From the NCBI GenBank assembly GCA_040182905.1, contig JARQWU010000005.1, positions 1 to 64,000 of the forward strand: 64,000 nt of DNA, in the 5' to 3' direction. Position 1 is the first letter of the stretch. Each line of letters opens with the position of its first letter. Shown here piece by piece: positions 8,595-17,546 of this stretch. The stretch is from Barthelona sp. PAP020. Taxonomy: Eukaryota > Metamonada: BaSk clade. A program made the translations under genes and the position numbers. The notes beneath the pieces are model-generated. The model saw only the letters and a program-made list of their open reading frames with translations. It was not told the origin of the DNA and did not search any database.

Positions 8595-9683
8595 CTAATC
8601 ATCATCATCACTTTCATCACTGTCATCTTCCATCTCTTCATCAATATACAGACGCATATTACCACCATTCCTTTCATTGATGTCAATCAAATCCCAACAT
8701 AAGTTGATTGACTTATCAAAATCTCTTTGATTCATGTAAACTCCATCACTGACAAATTCTCGGATGATAACACTGTTAACATTCATTGCAACAAGTGTTG
8801 ATAAAAGATAGCCCTCATTCTTCACTAATTCAATAAACTCGGATTTGGACAAATGCTCAAATTTCAAATCAACAGGCTGGCCACTCTTTAATTGTTGTTT
8901 TAAATTGGGACAGCTCAAAATGCTGTATTGGTTTTTTTTCCATTGTTCATCACTTGTATACAATCTGTTGAAAAATAACAGCATATCTTCACCATACAAA
9001 TTTATTTCGGGACAATCTAAAAGCATCTTGGCAACATCAGGATGACCTCTATAACAACTGACATATAATGGAGAAAATCCACCGTCCCTGCACAAATTAA
9101 CATCAGCTCCATGATCCAAAAGAATTCTGGCAACATCAAGATGGCCTTTTTGACAACTGATGTACAATGGAGAAGCATCATTATTTTTACACAAATTAAC
9201 ATCAGCCCCATGATCCAAGAGCATTTTAGCAACATCAAGATAACCATTTTGACAACAGATGTACAATGGAGAAGCACCTTTATTATTGCACATATTAATA
9301 TCAGCCCCATGATCCAAGAGCATTTTGACAACATTAAGATGACCATTTTGACAACAGATGTAAAATGGAGAAAATCCCCCACTCATACTCAAATTAACAT
9401 TAGCACCAAAATTCAACAAAAACTCAACAACTTCAATATGCCCATTTAAAGCAGCTCCCCAAAGCGATGTCCTTCCTTCCTTGCCCTGTTTGTTTACATC
9501 AACGCCAGCTTTGATACACTGCTTGACAACATCAAGATTACCATCACATGCTGCAAAATAGATCTTCTTTGGTCGACCATTATCTTCAAATCCATCCACA
9601 TCGAACACATCTGGAACAACAACTCGATCCATGTTATACTTAACATAAGGGTCAGTTTCCTCAACTGCAATGTTAACAAACAT
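8595..9683 (-). CDS. Ankyrin-repeat protein
   Basis: 362 residues from the ATG at 9683 (MFVNIAVEE). The open frame extends upstream to 9764, but the 27 extra residues are hydrophobic and lie upstream of an initiator-like TTTCACACACA that directly abuts this ATG, so I prefer the shorter start. Six ankyrin repeats of about 33 residues fill the middle (motifs such as GADVNLC and ASPLYISCQKGHLDVA). A short C-terminal helical part ends in an acidic tail (EDDSDESDDDD). Ankyrin proteins of this kind are expanded in trichomonads and usually act as binding scaffolds; the partner is unknown. It is isolated between NSUN2 and a 2-kb gene-poor region. Confidence 0.85.
   Translation of the reverse strand: MFVNIAVEETDPYVKYNMDRVVVPDVFDVDGFEDNGRPKKIYFAACDGNLDVVKQCIKAGVDVNKQGKEGRTSLWGAALNGHIEVVEFLLNFGANVNLSMSGGFSPFYICCQNGHLNVVKMLLDHGADINMCNNKGASPLYICCQNGYLDVAKMLLDHGADVNLCKNNDASPLYISCQKGHLDVARILLDHGADVNLCRDGGFSPLYVSCYRGHPDVAKMLLDCPEINLYGEDMLLFFNRLYTSDEQWKKNQYSILSCPNLKQQLKSGQPVDLKFEHLSKSEFIELVKNEGYLLSTLVAMNVNSVIIREFVSDGVYMNQRDFDKSINLCWDLIDINERNGGNMRLYIDEEMEDDSDESDDDD
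9010..9480 (-). repeat. Tandem 99-bp coding repeats of the ankyrin gene
   Basis: Units of 99 bp (33 codons) recur in register, with the phrase around CAAATTAACATCAGC at about 9091, 9190, 9289 and 9388. The central units are very alike at DNA level, which suggests recent unit duplication or homogenisation. Confidence 0.75.
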
Positions 9684-9686
9684 TGT

Positions 9687-9692
9687 GTGTGA
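9687..9692 (-). promoter_or_regulatory. Initiator-like TCACAC of the ankyrin gene
   Basis: On the minus strand TTTTTCACACACA runs straight into the ATG at 9683. Its position supports the shorter start of the ankyrin protein. Confidence 0.4.
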
Positions 9693-10445
9693 AAAAGAAA
9701 TTAAAAAAACCTGAAGTAATATTTGATCTTTGAAAAAATGTTTGTAGTATTTTTCCAGGAACAATCAGTCGTTTTAATTTTGTCGTTGTCCAAATGAAAT
9801 AAGTAGATTAAGTAGACTGGTATGTGAGATTTTTTTCAATGTATTATTTGATTCTTTCTTGAGATCTCCTTTTTCGAATTGATGCACCTAATTGAACTTT
9901 CTCTATTGATTTAAACATTGCCAAAATGTCACACAATTCTGAAAGTTTGTCATGATGATGTTTGTTCGAATTTTTTAACAAAAGACATTATTCCGATTCA
10001 ATTTTACAGATTTGTTGATGTAGTAATGGTGTTAACATATTTGCACTCACGAAATTCACAAATTAAACTTGCAAAAGTGCGATATGTATCTTCTTTTTTT
10101 CTTCCATTGATGAAACCTTTTTCATTTCTTCAATGAGAGTCTCCAATGTTGTTAGTGTGACAACCTTCAATTTAGTTAATAAAAGCAACATCATTTATTA
10201 TCAAAATTTTTTGTTCTTGTTGTGTTGGACTCCAATAATTGCTATGTTAACAATAAGAAAAGATAAAAATGACCTAACACTTTGCTCCAGTAGTGATATA
10301 AACTTATTTACAATGAAAAGAAACCCAAAGAATCATTTTAGTGAATTTCGGAAAAACTCAGGGTGTGAGATCCAGACTGAAAGTACATTGTGTGAATCCA
10401 GGTTGTGTCTTTGGAAAGAATTTCTGATCCTGCTTTTTTTGTATT

Positions 10446-10590
10446 TTTGCAAAAAGCAAAATTTTAAAGTTTAAACTTTGTTTTAGAAAATCTAAAGTTT
10501 TTCAACAGATCAATCGGCCCTCGAAAGCCTTTAACCAAATAAACACTATTCTTTTAAATTCACTCATACACACACTGCTTCTTGGCTTGG
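10446..10590 (+). repeat. Direct repeat, copy 1
   Basis: About 145 bp recurring at 11343-11490 with roughly 75% identity by hand alignment. Shared blocks include AATCTAAAGTTT, TCAACAGA, CCCTCGA, ACTATTCTTT and TGCTTCTTGGC. The two copies are about 900 bp apart. Confidence 0.65.
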
Positions 10591-11055
10591 AAATAATTAA
10601 AGAAATTGGAATGGAGAAATATTCACAACAAAGGGGAGGGATTTCAGGCAAAAGAGAATATTAGTGTGTTTAAGGTTTCTTCTTGCAATTTCTGATATTA
10701 ATGGGTATCAAAATTAAAAAGCTCAGGCAATAACAGGGAATTGTAAGAATTCTAGGATTAAGGATAGAAGCAAATAAAACAGGTCACCAAAGAATATTAA
10801 AGTATTACAAAGAGAACATAAGTGGAGACATTTAAAGTGAATCAAAGGGCTGAAAAAAGTGCCAGACTTTTCTTTAAATGCATGCCCATCTAAACGGAAG
10901 CATTTCTTCCTTCTTCTAAGAGTGTTACACCAAAAGAATCAGTTGCAAGTACCCCCAAATTTAAAGAAGAACAATAAAGATCTTTATAAGCATTTATTAT
11001 TGTTGTCCTGTGAATTTCTCCAAAAATTTCATTCTTGATCTTTAAAATAACATGT

Positions 11056-11121
11056 CAGTCCCTCAATCTCCTCCCCTTGGGATTTTGACTGAAATTTGAT
11101 GGAATGAGTTTTCTGAGTTTA
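11056..11121 (-). repeat. Inverted-repeat arm B
   Basis: Reverse-complement partner of 8309-8375, described there. It lies between the two direct-repeat copies. Confidence 0.65.
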
Positions 11122-11342
11122 CTTTCTTTGTAAATAGATTTGATTGTCTCACACCTTGACCAACTTTTCTTTAATTTTGCACATATTACGCAATGACATT
11201 GTACTTCTACAAAGAAAGCAACAAACTGAAAAAGAACTAAATAAGATCTCAATCAAAACCGTAAGAAAACAAATTAGCAAAATCTAAATATGTTTTAGTG
11301 CCCAAAAATAAAAATTTGGTATATCTTCTGTTACCACTAATT

Positions 11343-11490
11343 TTGCTTGACAAAAACAAAATCTTGAAGAGTTTAGTTTTTGCTTCTGACCAATCTAAAG
11401 TTTCAACAGACCAATAAACCCTCGATTGCTTTTCAAAGAACAAAACTATTCTTTGTAGTTCACTCAAACGTACAGTGCTTCTTGGCCTGA
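11343..11490 (+). repeat. Direct repeat, copy 2
   Basis: Partner of 10446-10590. Similarity fades on both sides, and no terminal inverted repeats or target duplications could be defined. Confidence 0.65.
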
Positions 11491-11769
11491 AAAAATAAAA
11501 TACAATCATCTTTCACAGAATTATGATTGGCTTCTTTTGAAACACAAATTAAAAGACAGAATTCATTTTCATATCCTCTCTTTAATTCAAATTATGATAT
11601 TGAATTTTCTATATGAGCGGGCACCAGACCTCTGACCTCTTTGATGACAGTCTTGTAATGAGTCGCTTTGGTTTGGGTTGACTCAACCTACCTTTGGATA
11701 TTGAAGCTGATGAAACTTTACGCTTTTTTAAAACAAATGGATAACAAAAAAAAACTTTCTTTACATATG

Positions 11770-12711
11770 TCACTCATCAACATTTTCTTCATCAACTATT
11801 TCATTTTCACTGTTTGGTGAAGTGCTACTCATGTCCTGTTCTTCAACAATTCTAGGTTTCAGTAATTTCTTAATATGATGAGGAATTGTTGCCCTGAGAA
11901 GAACCAACAATCCCAATCTAAATAATAATTCGGGTAAAATTATCACAATTGGGAATTTGAAAAAACCATTAAGGCTTTCAAGAGTGAAATTGGTGCCATT
12001 GTTTTTGAATTGAATAAATTCAGTCATCTTTTGAAATAAAGGTCGTAAATACGGCTGGATGTGTATTATGATGAACGAATACTTGAAAAAAATAACAAAT
12101 CCAACACAAGATGTAATCAGCATATAAATCAATCCATTTTTCATCAATTGTTTAGTTTGAAGAATAGATCCTCCTCTTAAACTCTTCACTTGATCACATT
12201 GTCCTTTTAACAAAGTTTGATATTGCCAAATAAAAGAAAAAATCCAAGTGGGAACGAAAATCAAGAAAGAAACTGACATTATTGGGAACATCATTGAAAA
12301 ACCACGTTTATCTGAAAAATATATTAATGGCATTGTGATGTTAGACAGATGTATGGTTTGACTTTGACCAAATTCAGCAAAACTAGACAAAAGCTCAAAA
12401 AATTTGGATTCTGCCTTTAGACAACCATACATTTTATTCATAAAATTAAAAGAATATTTGCGCAATTGAAAATAAAATAAAAATTCACAAAAATAACAAA
12501 AAATTAATCCAATACACATAAAAATGGTTTCGTCATGAAAACCCTCGGGTAATAATGAATACACTATTGAAAAATTGAAGGGATTTGCGATGATTCCTAA
12601 AGAAGTACCCACCAAAAAACCAAGAATTCTTGAAATTATTCCAATAGAATCAACAGTAGAAAATTCATGTTCTTTGTATATTCTCCTGGAATTATTATTC
12701 AGGACTTGCAT
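11770..12711 (-). CDS. Multi-pass membrane protein of unknown function
   Basis: 313 residues starting at a good ATG (MQVLNNNSRR). I see five or six hydrophobic segments: about 25-45, 62-82, 125-160, 190-222 and 250-275. The cytosolic-looking C-terminus is acidic and Ser/Asn-rich and ends EENVDE. There is no catalytic motif and I do not recognise the family. It follows the gene-poor region and is separated from the small membrane-protein gene at 12979-13167 by about 270 bp. Confidence 0.75.
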   Translation of the reverse strand: MQVLNNNSRRIYKEHEFSTVDSIGIISRILGFLVGTSLGIIANPFNFSIVYSLLPEGFHDETIFMCIGLIFCYFCEFLFYFQLRKYSFNFMNKMYGCLKAESKFFELLSSFAEFGQSQTIHLSNITMPLIYFSDKRGFSMMFPIMSVSFLIFVPTWIFSFIWQYQTLLKGQCDQVKSLRGGSILQTKQLMKNGLIYMLITSCVGFVIFFKYSFIIIHIQPYLRPLFQKMTEFIQFKNNGTNFTLESLNGFFKFPIVIILPELLFRLGLLVLLRATIPHHIKKLLKPRIVEEQDMSSTSPNSENEIVDEENVDE

Positions 12712-12978
12712 GTAATAACAAAAAAGAAAACAACAAGATTTGATTTAGTTTTTCAGACAAATCACAAAAAAAAAGATTACAGAGAATAAATTGGATAAAT
12801 TTATCATGTATAAAGTGTGTATTTAAATATGTTTGGCAAATTTGCTTTTGAAGAAAACAATTGATTGAATTTTCAGCAAAAATGCCAGAAACAAGTTGAA
12901 TTCAATGGTCAAGGCATTCATGTATTAATTGGGCTAAGTGAGTTTCTTAACTATGTTTATCAATTGCATTCCAGGACA

Positions 12979-13167
12979 TTAATTTATTTTGTCATAACTC
13001 ACAAAGTGTTCATTGAGTTGTTTTTCATATTCATCGCTTGGTTTGTAAATTCTTTTTTTTCTAGAATTGTTCAAAATAATATTTTGTATAACACCTGAAA
13101 CGAACAAAAAAAAGGCAGCACAGTTGCAAATCACAAAGATGTAAACAAGGACAGTTTTAAAATCCAT
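12979..13167 (-). CDS. Small single-pass membrane protein, 62 aa
   Basis: A short frame with ATG at 13167: one hydrophobic helix (residues about 5-30), then a basic RKKR stop-transfer and a polar tail (YKPSDEYEKQ). The composition is more protein-like than that of the overlapping opposite-strand frame at 12865-13098. It shares a 92-bp divergent interval with the MAD1-like gene. The family is unknown, and the call rests on composition and layout only. Confidence 0.5.
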   Translation of the reverse strand: MDFKTVLVYIFVICNCAAFFLFVSGVIQNIILNNSRKKRIYKPSDEYEKQLNEHFVSYDKIN

Positions 13168-13235
13168 TTGTGTAAAAATTGCTTCTTTGTTTTCATGAGT
13201 GTTTTTTCATCAAGATTTACAGCAACATAAAAATT

Positions 13236-13241
13236 TCATTT
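13236..13241 (+). promoter_or_regulatory. Initiator (TCATTT) of the MAD1-like gene
   Basis: TCATTT lies 19 bases before the chosen ATG at 13260. This supports that start over the longer upstream open frame beginning at 13179. Confidence 0.45.
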
Positions 13242-13259
13242 ATTTTTTTTCAATTTTTG

Positions 13260-13952
13260 ATGAGTAATTTGGATGATTTAACTGTCACAGAATTAAAAGA
13301 AAAAATTTTACACCTGCAAAATATTAACGATGAAATTATTCAGGATAGAAAAAAATTACAATCTCAAAATTCCCTTTTGCATGTAAAAGTGGACCAATTA
13401 GAGCAGAAAATATTTGAAACTGAACATAAATTATTATCAGGTGCTTCAGTAGATAGTTCTAAAACCAAAATATTACATCTTGCAAAAAATCCTTCGACCC
13501 ATTTGATAACAAATAAACTTAGTGTTGATGAAATCGATTCTTTGGAAAATAAAGATAAATCTGCGTTACAACAAGATCTAAATAAGGCGAACAAAGAGTT
13601 GGTCCGAACTCAACAAAGATTTAACAAGTTTAAAAAGATTTTTGAGCAACAATTGAACATATTCAGACAAAATGTTTGTATTTTAACAGGGTTTCAATTC
13701 AGTTTAGAAAGTGGTACGGATGATATTTATAGAGTATCTTGTATTTACAGTTCTAATCCTGAAAGAGAATATTTAAATTTTCATTGTACGGTACCACCAA
13801 ATGGTGATCCGGTATTCAGCTTGATTGAAAATGAGTACACTAGAAGTGGAGGTTTAAATTATCAATTGTTGGATAAACTGCAACTCAGTGGAAGTATTCC
13901 TTTATTTTTAGCGGATTTCATTGAAGAACAGTATCATAAATATTTTATTTAA
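13260..13952 (+). CDS. MAD1: Minimal MAD1 spindle-checkpoint protein
   Basis: 230 residues from ATG 13260 (MSNLDDLTVT). The open frame begins 27 residues earlier but that stretch precedes a TCATTT initiator. Residues 5-60 are coiled coil. KILHLAKNP (70-78) matches the Mad2-interaction motif of MAD1 (RVLHMSLNP in human). Residues 100-138 are a second coiled coil with an RFNKFKK segment at the place of the RLK motif. Residues 138-230 match the RWD-like MAD1 C-terminal domain (FRQNVCILTGFQF, SIPLFLADF). MAD1 recruits Mad2 to unattached kinetochores. Human MAD1 is about 718 residues; here nearly the whole N-terminal coiled coil is missing. Confidence 0.85.
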   Translation: MSNLDDLTVTELKEKILHLQNINDEIIQDRKKLQSQNSLLHVKVDQLEQKIFETEHKLLSGASVDSSKTKILHLAKNPSTHLITNKLSVDEIDSLENKDKSALQQDLNKANKELVRTQQRFNKFKKIFEQQLNIFRQNVCILTGFQFSLESGTDDIYRVSCIYSSNPEREYLNFHCTVPPNGDPVFSLIENEYTRSGGLNYQLLDKLQLSGSIPLFLADFIEEQYHKYFI

Positions 13953-14098
13953 AGCATGTTTTTTTTTTGGACAAATTTGGTAAAAATTCGAAAAAACATG
14001 ATGTGTAAAGTGATATCCACCCTAAAAATAAAATAAATGAGTTATTTAAAAAGAGAGAAGACTGAGGCTTTCAAAAAATATTTTTTTGCACATAATCC

Positions 14099-15358
14099 AT
14101 GGAAGACTCTTCGGGGAATACAGAAAAAGTGTACTTAGGCCCACCAACATTGTTTTTGCACACATTTCCTCCGATATTTGAAGATTTCTTTCGTAATTTT
14201 GATAATTTATTTATTCGATTGGTTCAAACCTTATATTTTAAGCCAATGAAATATCTTGATCTTGGATTGACTTTTTTTACCTCTATTGAATTTGGTTGTG
14301 CTGTTCCTTGTATTCTATTATTTATGGGATTTGATTCTCTTGCTTTAGAATTGATGTGGTTGATGTTTATTGTATGTTTTTTATCCCAAATACCAAAAAG
14401 ATTAATTTGGAGGCCCAGACCATTTATGATGAAAAGAGCGAGATGTCTTGAAGAAACAAAAACTTCATCTTTTCCATCTCGAGCAGTTACATGTGCTGTT
14501 GTATATTGTTATGGTGTTTTGAGATATTTGAATCTTTATGGAAATGAAAATGTTAAAATTGGTTTTTGGTTGACTTTCTTTGCCTGCACATGTTTTTTTT
14601 TTGCTGCTTCGTGGGCTAGAGTTCAATTGGGTGTTCATTATCCATCAGATTGTCTGATGGGTGCGGTATTAGGAATGTTTTCAATTCTTTTTTCATCAAT
14701 GATTTCTGATATTCATAAAATAATGTGTTTGGATTGTTTGCACAGTTGCTACTCCTTGCATGGTTCAACTAATGTTATTGAAACTATGCAAGATTTGAAT
14801 TGGAATGCTGTCATTATGATCACTTTGGCAGGTATTGGTTTGACACTGTGGTCTGTTACACCACCCGTGCGATTTTGGTTCAAATGTCATTGTGTTTATG
14901 GAATGGTGTTTCCTTGCATGGCATTTTTGTTTTCAGGTCTGTGTCCCCCGTTGGCACCATCTTTCAGTTCATTGCCAAAACATAATATTAATGGGGAATT
15001 TGATGTTAAAGATGCAGTTTTTGGAATATTTGTTGGTGTGATTACAACTGTTTTTGGTATGATTTCTGGTCAAAAAATAAAGGACCCTTTTGCTTCTACT
15101 GTGATTGTTAAGACAACCCCAACCAATGCAGCATTAGCCAGAATGCGTACTCATAAGATGGGTTGGGGTTATCATCAGTTGATTAAACTATTGGAAAATA
15201 ATGGTGCAGAAGTTGTTTCAAAAAAGAAAATAACTAAGCATCCAATTCTCAAAGGTTTAGCTTTGTTTCTTGTTATGCACATATTTATCTTTGGGATGTT
15301 GTGTCTTTGGAGATTTAAAAAAATTCAATCTTTTTTTAAAAATGTTTTTACTTTGTGA
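14099..15358 (+). CDS. PAP2-family (sphingosine-1-phosphate phosphatase-like) membrane protein
   Basis: 419 residues with many membrane helices. The three lipid-phosphatase motifs are in order: KRLIWRPRP (KX6RP), FPSRAVTC at 125-132 where PSGH is expected, and ARVQLGVHYPSD, whose His180 is the expected nucleophile and has the RX5HX3D spacing. The middle motif has Ala129 in place of the usual catalytic His, so activity may be reduced or lost. Overall length and helix layout resemble S1P phosphatase or glucose-6-phosphatase-like ER enzymes. The C-terminal half (helices at about 230-330 and 385-410) is less typical. Confidence 0.75.
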   Translation: MEDSSGNTEKVYLGPPTLFLHTFPPIFEDFFRNFDNLFIRLVQTLYFKPMKYLDLGLTFFTSIEFGCAVPCILLFMGFDSLALELMWLMFIVCFLSQIPKRLIWRPRPFMMKRARCLEETKTSSFPSRAVTCAVVYCYGVLRYLNLYGNENVKIGFWLTFFACTCFFFAASWARVQLGVHYPSDCLMGAVLGMFSILFSSMISDIHKIMCLDCLHSCYSLHGSTNVIETMQDLNWNAVIMITLAGIGLTLWSVTPPVRFWFKCHCVYGMVFPCMAFLFSGLCPPLAPSFSSLPKHNINGEFDVKDAVFGIFVGVITTVFGMISGQKIKDPFASTVIVKTTPTNAALARMRTHKMGWGYHQLIKLLENNGAEVVSKKKITKHPILKGLALFLVMHIFIFGMLCLWRFKKIQSFFKNVFTL

Positions 15359-15496
15359 ATATATTTATTGTTTTTTTTTTTCTTCAATACATAAAGTCCA
15401 TTTATCTTATAAAACAAATTATGTTCGAATTTTTTGTTTTTGATTTGGTCTATTTATAAAATTGACAATTTGTTGTTGTTTGTATTTTTGTTATCA

Positions 15497-16189
15497 ATGT
15501 TGTTCAATCGATTTATTCTGTTGTGTTTTCTATATTTGATATCAGCAATACAAATTGAATGTAAAATTACAAAAGTCGCTGATTATGTAACCTGGACTAA
15601 CTCAACTTTGGGATTAAAATGGATAAAATCACTTCAAAATGACCAATTAAAAAAGATTCAACAATTTTATGTGCCTCAAGAAAGGAATCACAGTGGAATT
15701 GTCACTTCAGTAATTCTTCAAAATATTATGCACAATGATTCACAAAAATACAATCAAGAGAACGTATTTAAAAATATTAATGATATAGTCACAAAAGAAG
15801 AAGTTTTAGAACATGATATCAGTTTAAGAAAATTTTCCTTGATAAATTACCGTCTTCTTTCGAAAAAATATTTGCTTTTATGGGATCGAGCTGAACCTGA
15901 TGTTAATTTTCTTTTTGAAGATTTTAAAAGAAAATTGATTGACATGATGAAGAATCCAACAATTTATATTGGAGTTAATTTTAGCCTTGAAGAATTGTTT
16001 GGAGTTCCTGTTGGACATTTTAGTCCTATTGCTGGTTATATCTCTGAATTTAAACAAGTTTTGGTGTATGATGTTGACAGCAATTTTAGTCCCTATTTTG
16101 TTCCTGTTGACAAATTATATAAAGCCATGGGATTATTGGATTCGTCTACACAAAAATCTGGTGGTTATACAATTTTTCAAACAATCTGA
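15497..16189 (+). CDS. Phytochelatin-synthase-like protein (peptidase C83 fold) with Cys to Ser
   Basis: 230 residues from the ATG at 15497; the longer open frame from 15434 starts with TTG. The first 20 residues form a signal peptide or N-terminal anchor (FILLCFLYLISA). The body matches the phytochelatin synthase core: VGHFSPIAGY with His174, VLVYDVDSNF with Asp192, then FVPVDKLYKAM. The catalytic Cys position, in NHSGIVTSV aligned to the plant FCGLASL, is Ser66. Spacing (66, 174, 192) parallels the plant triad (56, 162, 180). The family makes phytochelatins from glutathione or hydrolyses glutathione; without the Cys this copy is probably not an ordinary enzyme. It likely acts outside the cytosol. 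Confidence 0.75.
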   Translation: MLFNRFILLCFLYLISAIQIECKITKVADYVTWTNSTLGLKWIKSLQNDQLKKIQQFYVPQERNHSGIVTSVILQNIMHNDSQKYNQENVFKNINDIVTKEEVLEHDISLRKFSLINYRLLSKKYLLLWDRAEPDVNFLFEDFKRKLIDMMKNPTIYIGVNFSLEELFGVPVGHFSPIAGYISEFKQVLVYDVDSNFSPYFVPVDKLYKAMGLLDSSTQKSGGYTIFQTI

Positions 16190-16321
16190 AGTTCCATCAT
16201 TTGTAAATTGACTGTGTTTTTTGTTTATTCATTCAGCAAAAAAAAAAAAAAAGATTAACATGAAACTGAACTGCCAAATGGATTTACAATGATAACTTTT
16301 TGAAAAATAAAAAAAAATTTG

Positions 16322-17371
16322 TTAAGGAATCCACAATAGCATTTTGTGACATTGTGCAGCACTTTCACTAACTTTGGAATTGTGATGCCTTTTTAATTGA
16401 ACGATTTTCTTTTCAAAAGGCTTAAATGCTTCTCTATTCTTTTCTAACAACGAACAAATACATTTTAAAGAATTGATCAAGATAATAGAGTCAAAATGTT
16501 CCAACAATCCTCCAAAAAAAACAGGCGTTTTCAAATTTTCCATCATCTCTTCTTTGGCAGGTTGATATGTGGAAAGAACCATAACTACTGCAGTTAAATA
16601 TTCAAACAATCTCAAATCCACATTGTTTTTGTCATAAAATGTGATAATCTGTTCAACCACACCACTTTCATGAACAATTTGACGAATATCTGCATTGATC
16701 ATCAAAGTAGTCAAACAATCTAGAACTTTTTTGTCAACTTCAATGGAATTTTGTTGCAATAAACCAACCAATCTCATTGAAGCATGTCTAGCGTGAAACA
16801 GAATGAAATCATCGTCTTTGAAAACATTCTTCAAACATATCAAAATATTCAACAGAATCTCAGACTCACAATTAACATCATTCAAAACATCGATTAATGT
16901 GGATACATCTTCATTGTTTAAAATCTTTACATGAAATAAAGATAATTCTTTGAAAAACTTTGTACTTTCAATTCTTTCTTCTTTAATATTGGAATTTACA
17001 TATGAAAGAATTGAAGGAATTAGAGGCTTTAAAAAATCTCCAACATAACCTAAACGAGTGAACTTGCTGGTTATTTCAAGTGCTTTTATGCGTAATTCAG
17101 GTGTGGTCGCAATAAATTCAATGTATCGATTAATAAGATCATTTTGCAAAGCAAGTAATAAATATTCTTCCTTTGAAATAATATTATCTATGTCGTTAAG
17201 TGCTTGTGTTCGTATGGTAAGTTCAGTATCAGCTAAAAAACTGATGTGTGAAATTATATTATCATAACCATATGATGAATAGACATGCAAAGGATCAAAT
17301 GGCTTTGGATCTGCTGGAGCAGAATGCGCAGCTATCAAATCAATTCTTCCTTTGTTCGATTTGAAAGACAT
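16322..17371 (-). CDS. Armadillo-repeat protein, RSPH14 (radial spoke)-like
   Basis: 349 residues, starting at an ATG directly after TTTTTCAAA. After a short N-terminus (about 40) it is all alpha-helical, with ARM/HEAT-type repeats to the end. Length, N-terminal layout (DPLHVYSSYG, then TIRTQALNDIDNII) and repeat spacing resemble radial spoke head protein 14 / RTDR1, a flagellar axoneme component. Armadillo proteins are easily confused, so the family call is tentative. Confidence 0.55.
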   Translation of the reverse strand: MSFKSNKGRIDLIAAHSAPADPKPFDPLHVYSSYGYDNIISHISFLADTELTIRTQALNDIDNIISKEEYLLLALQNDLINRYIEFIATTPELRIKALEITSKFTRLGYVGDFLKPLIPSILSYVNSNIKEERIESTKFFKELSLFHVKILNNEDVSTLIDVLNDVNCESEILLNILICLKNVFKDDDFILFHARHASMRLVGLLQQNSIEVDKKVLDCLTTLMINADIRQIVHESGVVEQIITFYDKNNVDLRLFEYLTAVVMVLSTYQPAKEEMMENLKTPVFFGGLLEHFDSIILINSLKCICSLLEKNREAFKPFEKKIVQLKRHHNSKVSESAAQCHKMLLWIP

Positions 17372-17546
17372 TTTGAAAAATTGTTGAAAAGGAATTAAGT
17401 TTTTTTTTCTTCACCTTTGCGCTTAAAAATAAATGTCGATGAGAGTTTATACTAATTTCGTTGAATTTGTAAACAAAAAAGTGGTTTTCAATTGTTAATT
17501 TTTCAAAATGAAAAGAAAAATCACAATTATCATGTAAAAATGTGTT

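Larger units (their letters stand above)
9693..11769. other. Gene-poor region, about 2.1 kb, with diverged repeats
   Basis: Only short frames occur here (for example 9918-10136 and 10133-10474 on the plus strand) and none has domain or codon features of a real gene. The sequence is less T-tract-rich than ordinary intergenic DNA. It holds a direct repeat pair (10446-10590 and 11343-11490), one inverted-repeat arm (11056-11121) and a short GC-richer stretch at 11605-11690. I read it as decayed mobile-element or repeat sequence. Confidence 0.55.

Noticed and set aside
9017-9449. Long frames overlapping the ankyrin repeats (minus frame 9017-9382, plus frame 9111-9449)
   Set aside because: They are shadows of the 99-bp repeat periodicity and have no protein-like features.
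9918-10474. Two short plus-strand frames in the gene-poor region
   Set aside because: They overlap repeat sequence, lack domains and have untypical composition.
11605-11655. tRNA-like segment on the minus strand (phrases such as AAAGAGGTCAGAGGTC)
   Set aside because: No cloverleaf, no TTCRA loop and no matching acceptor stem can be drawn; at most a relic.
12865-13098. 77-codon plus-strand frame opposite the small membrane protein
   Set aside because: No ATG-quality context, hydrophobic shadow composition; the minus-strand frame is the better protein.
15434-15496. N-terminal extension of the PCS-like protein
   Set aside because: It starts with TTG; the ATG at 15497 gives a proper signal peptide.
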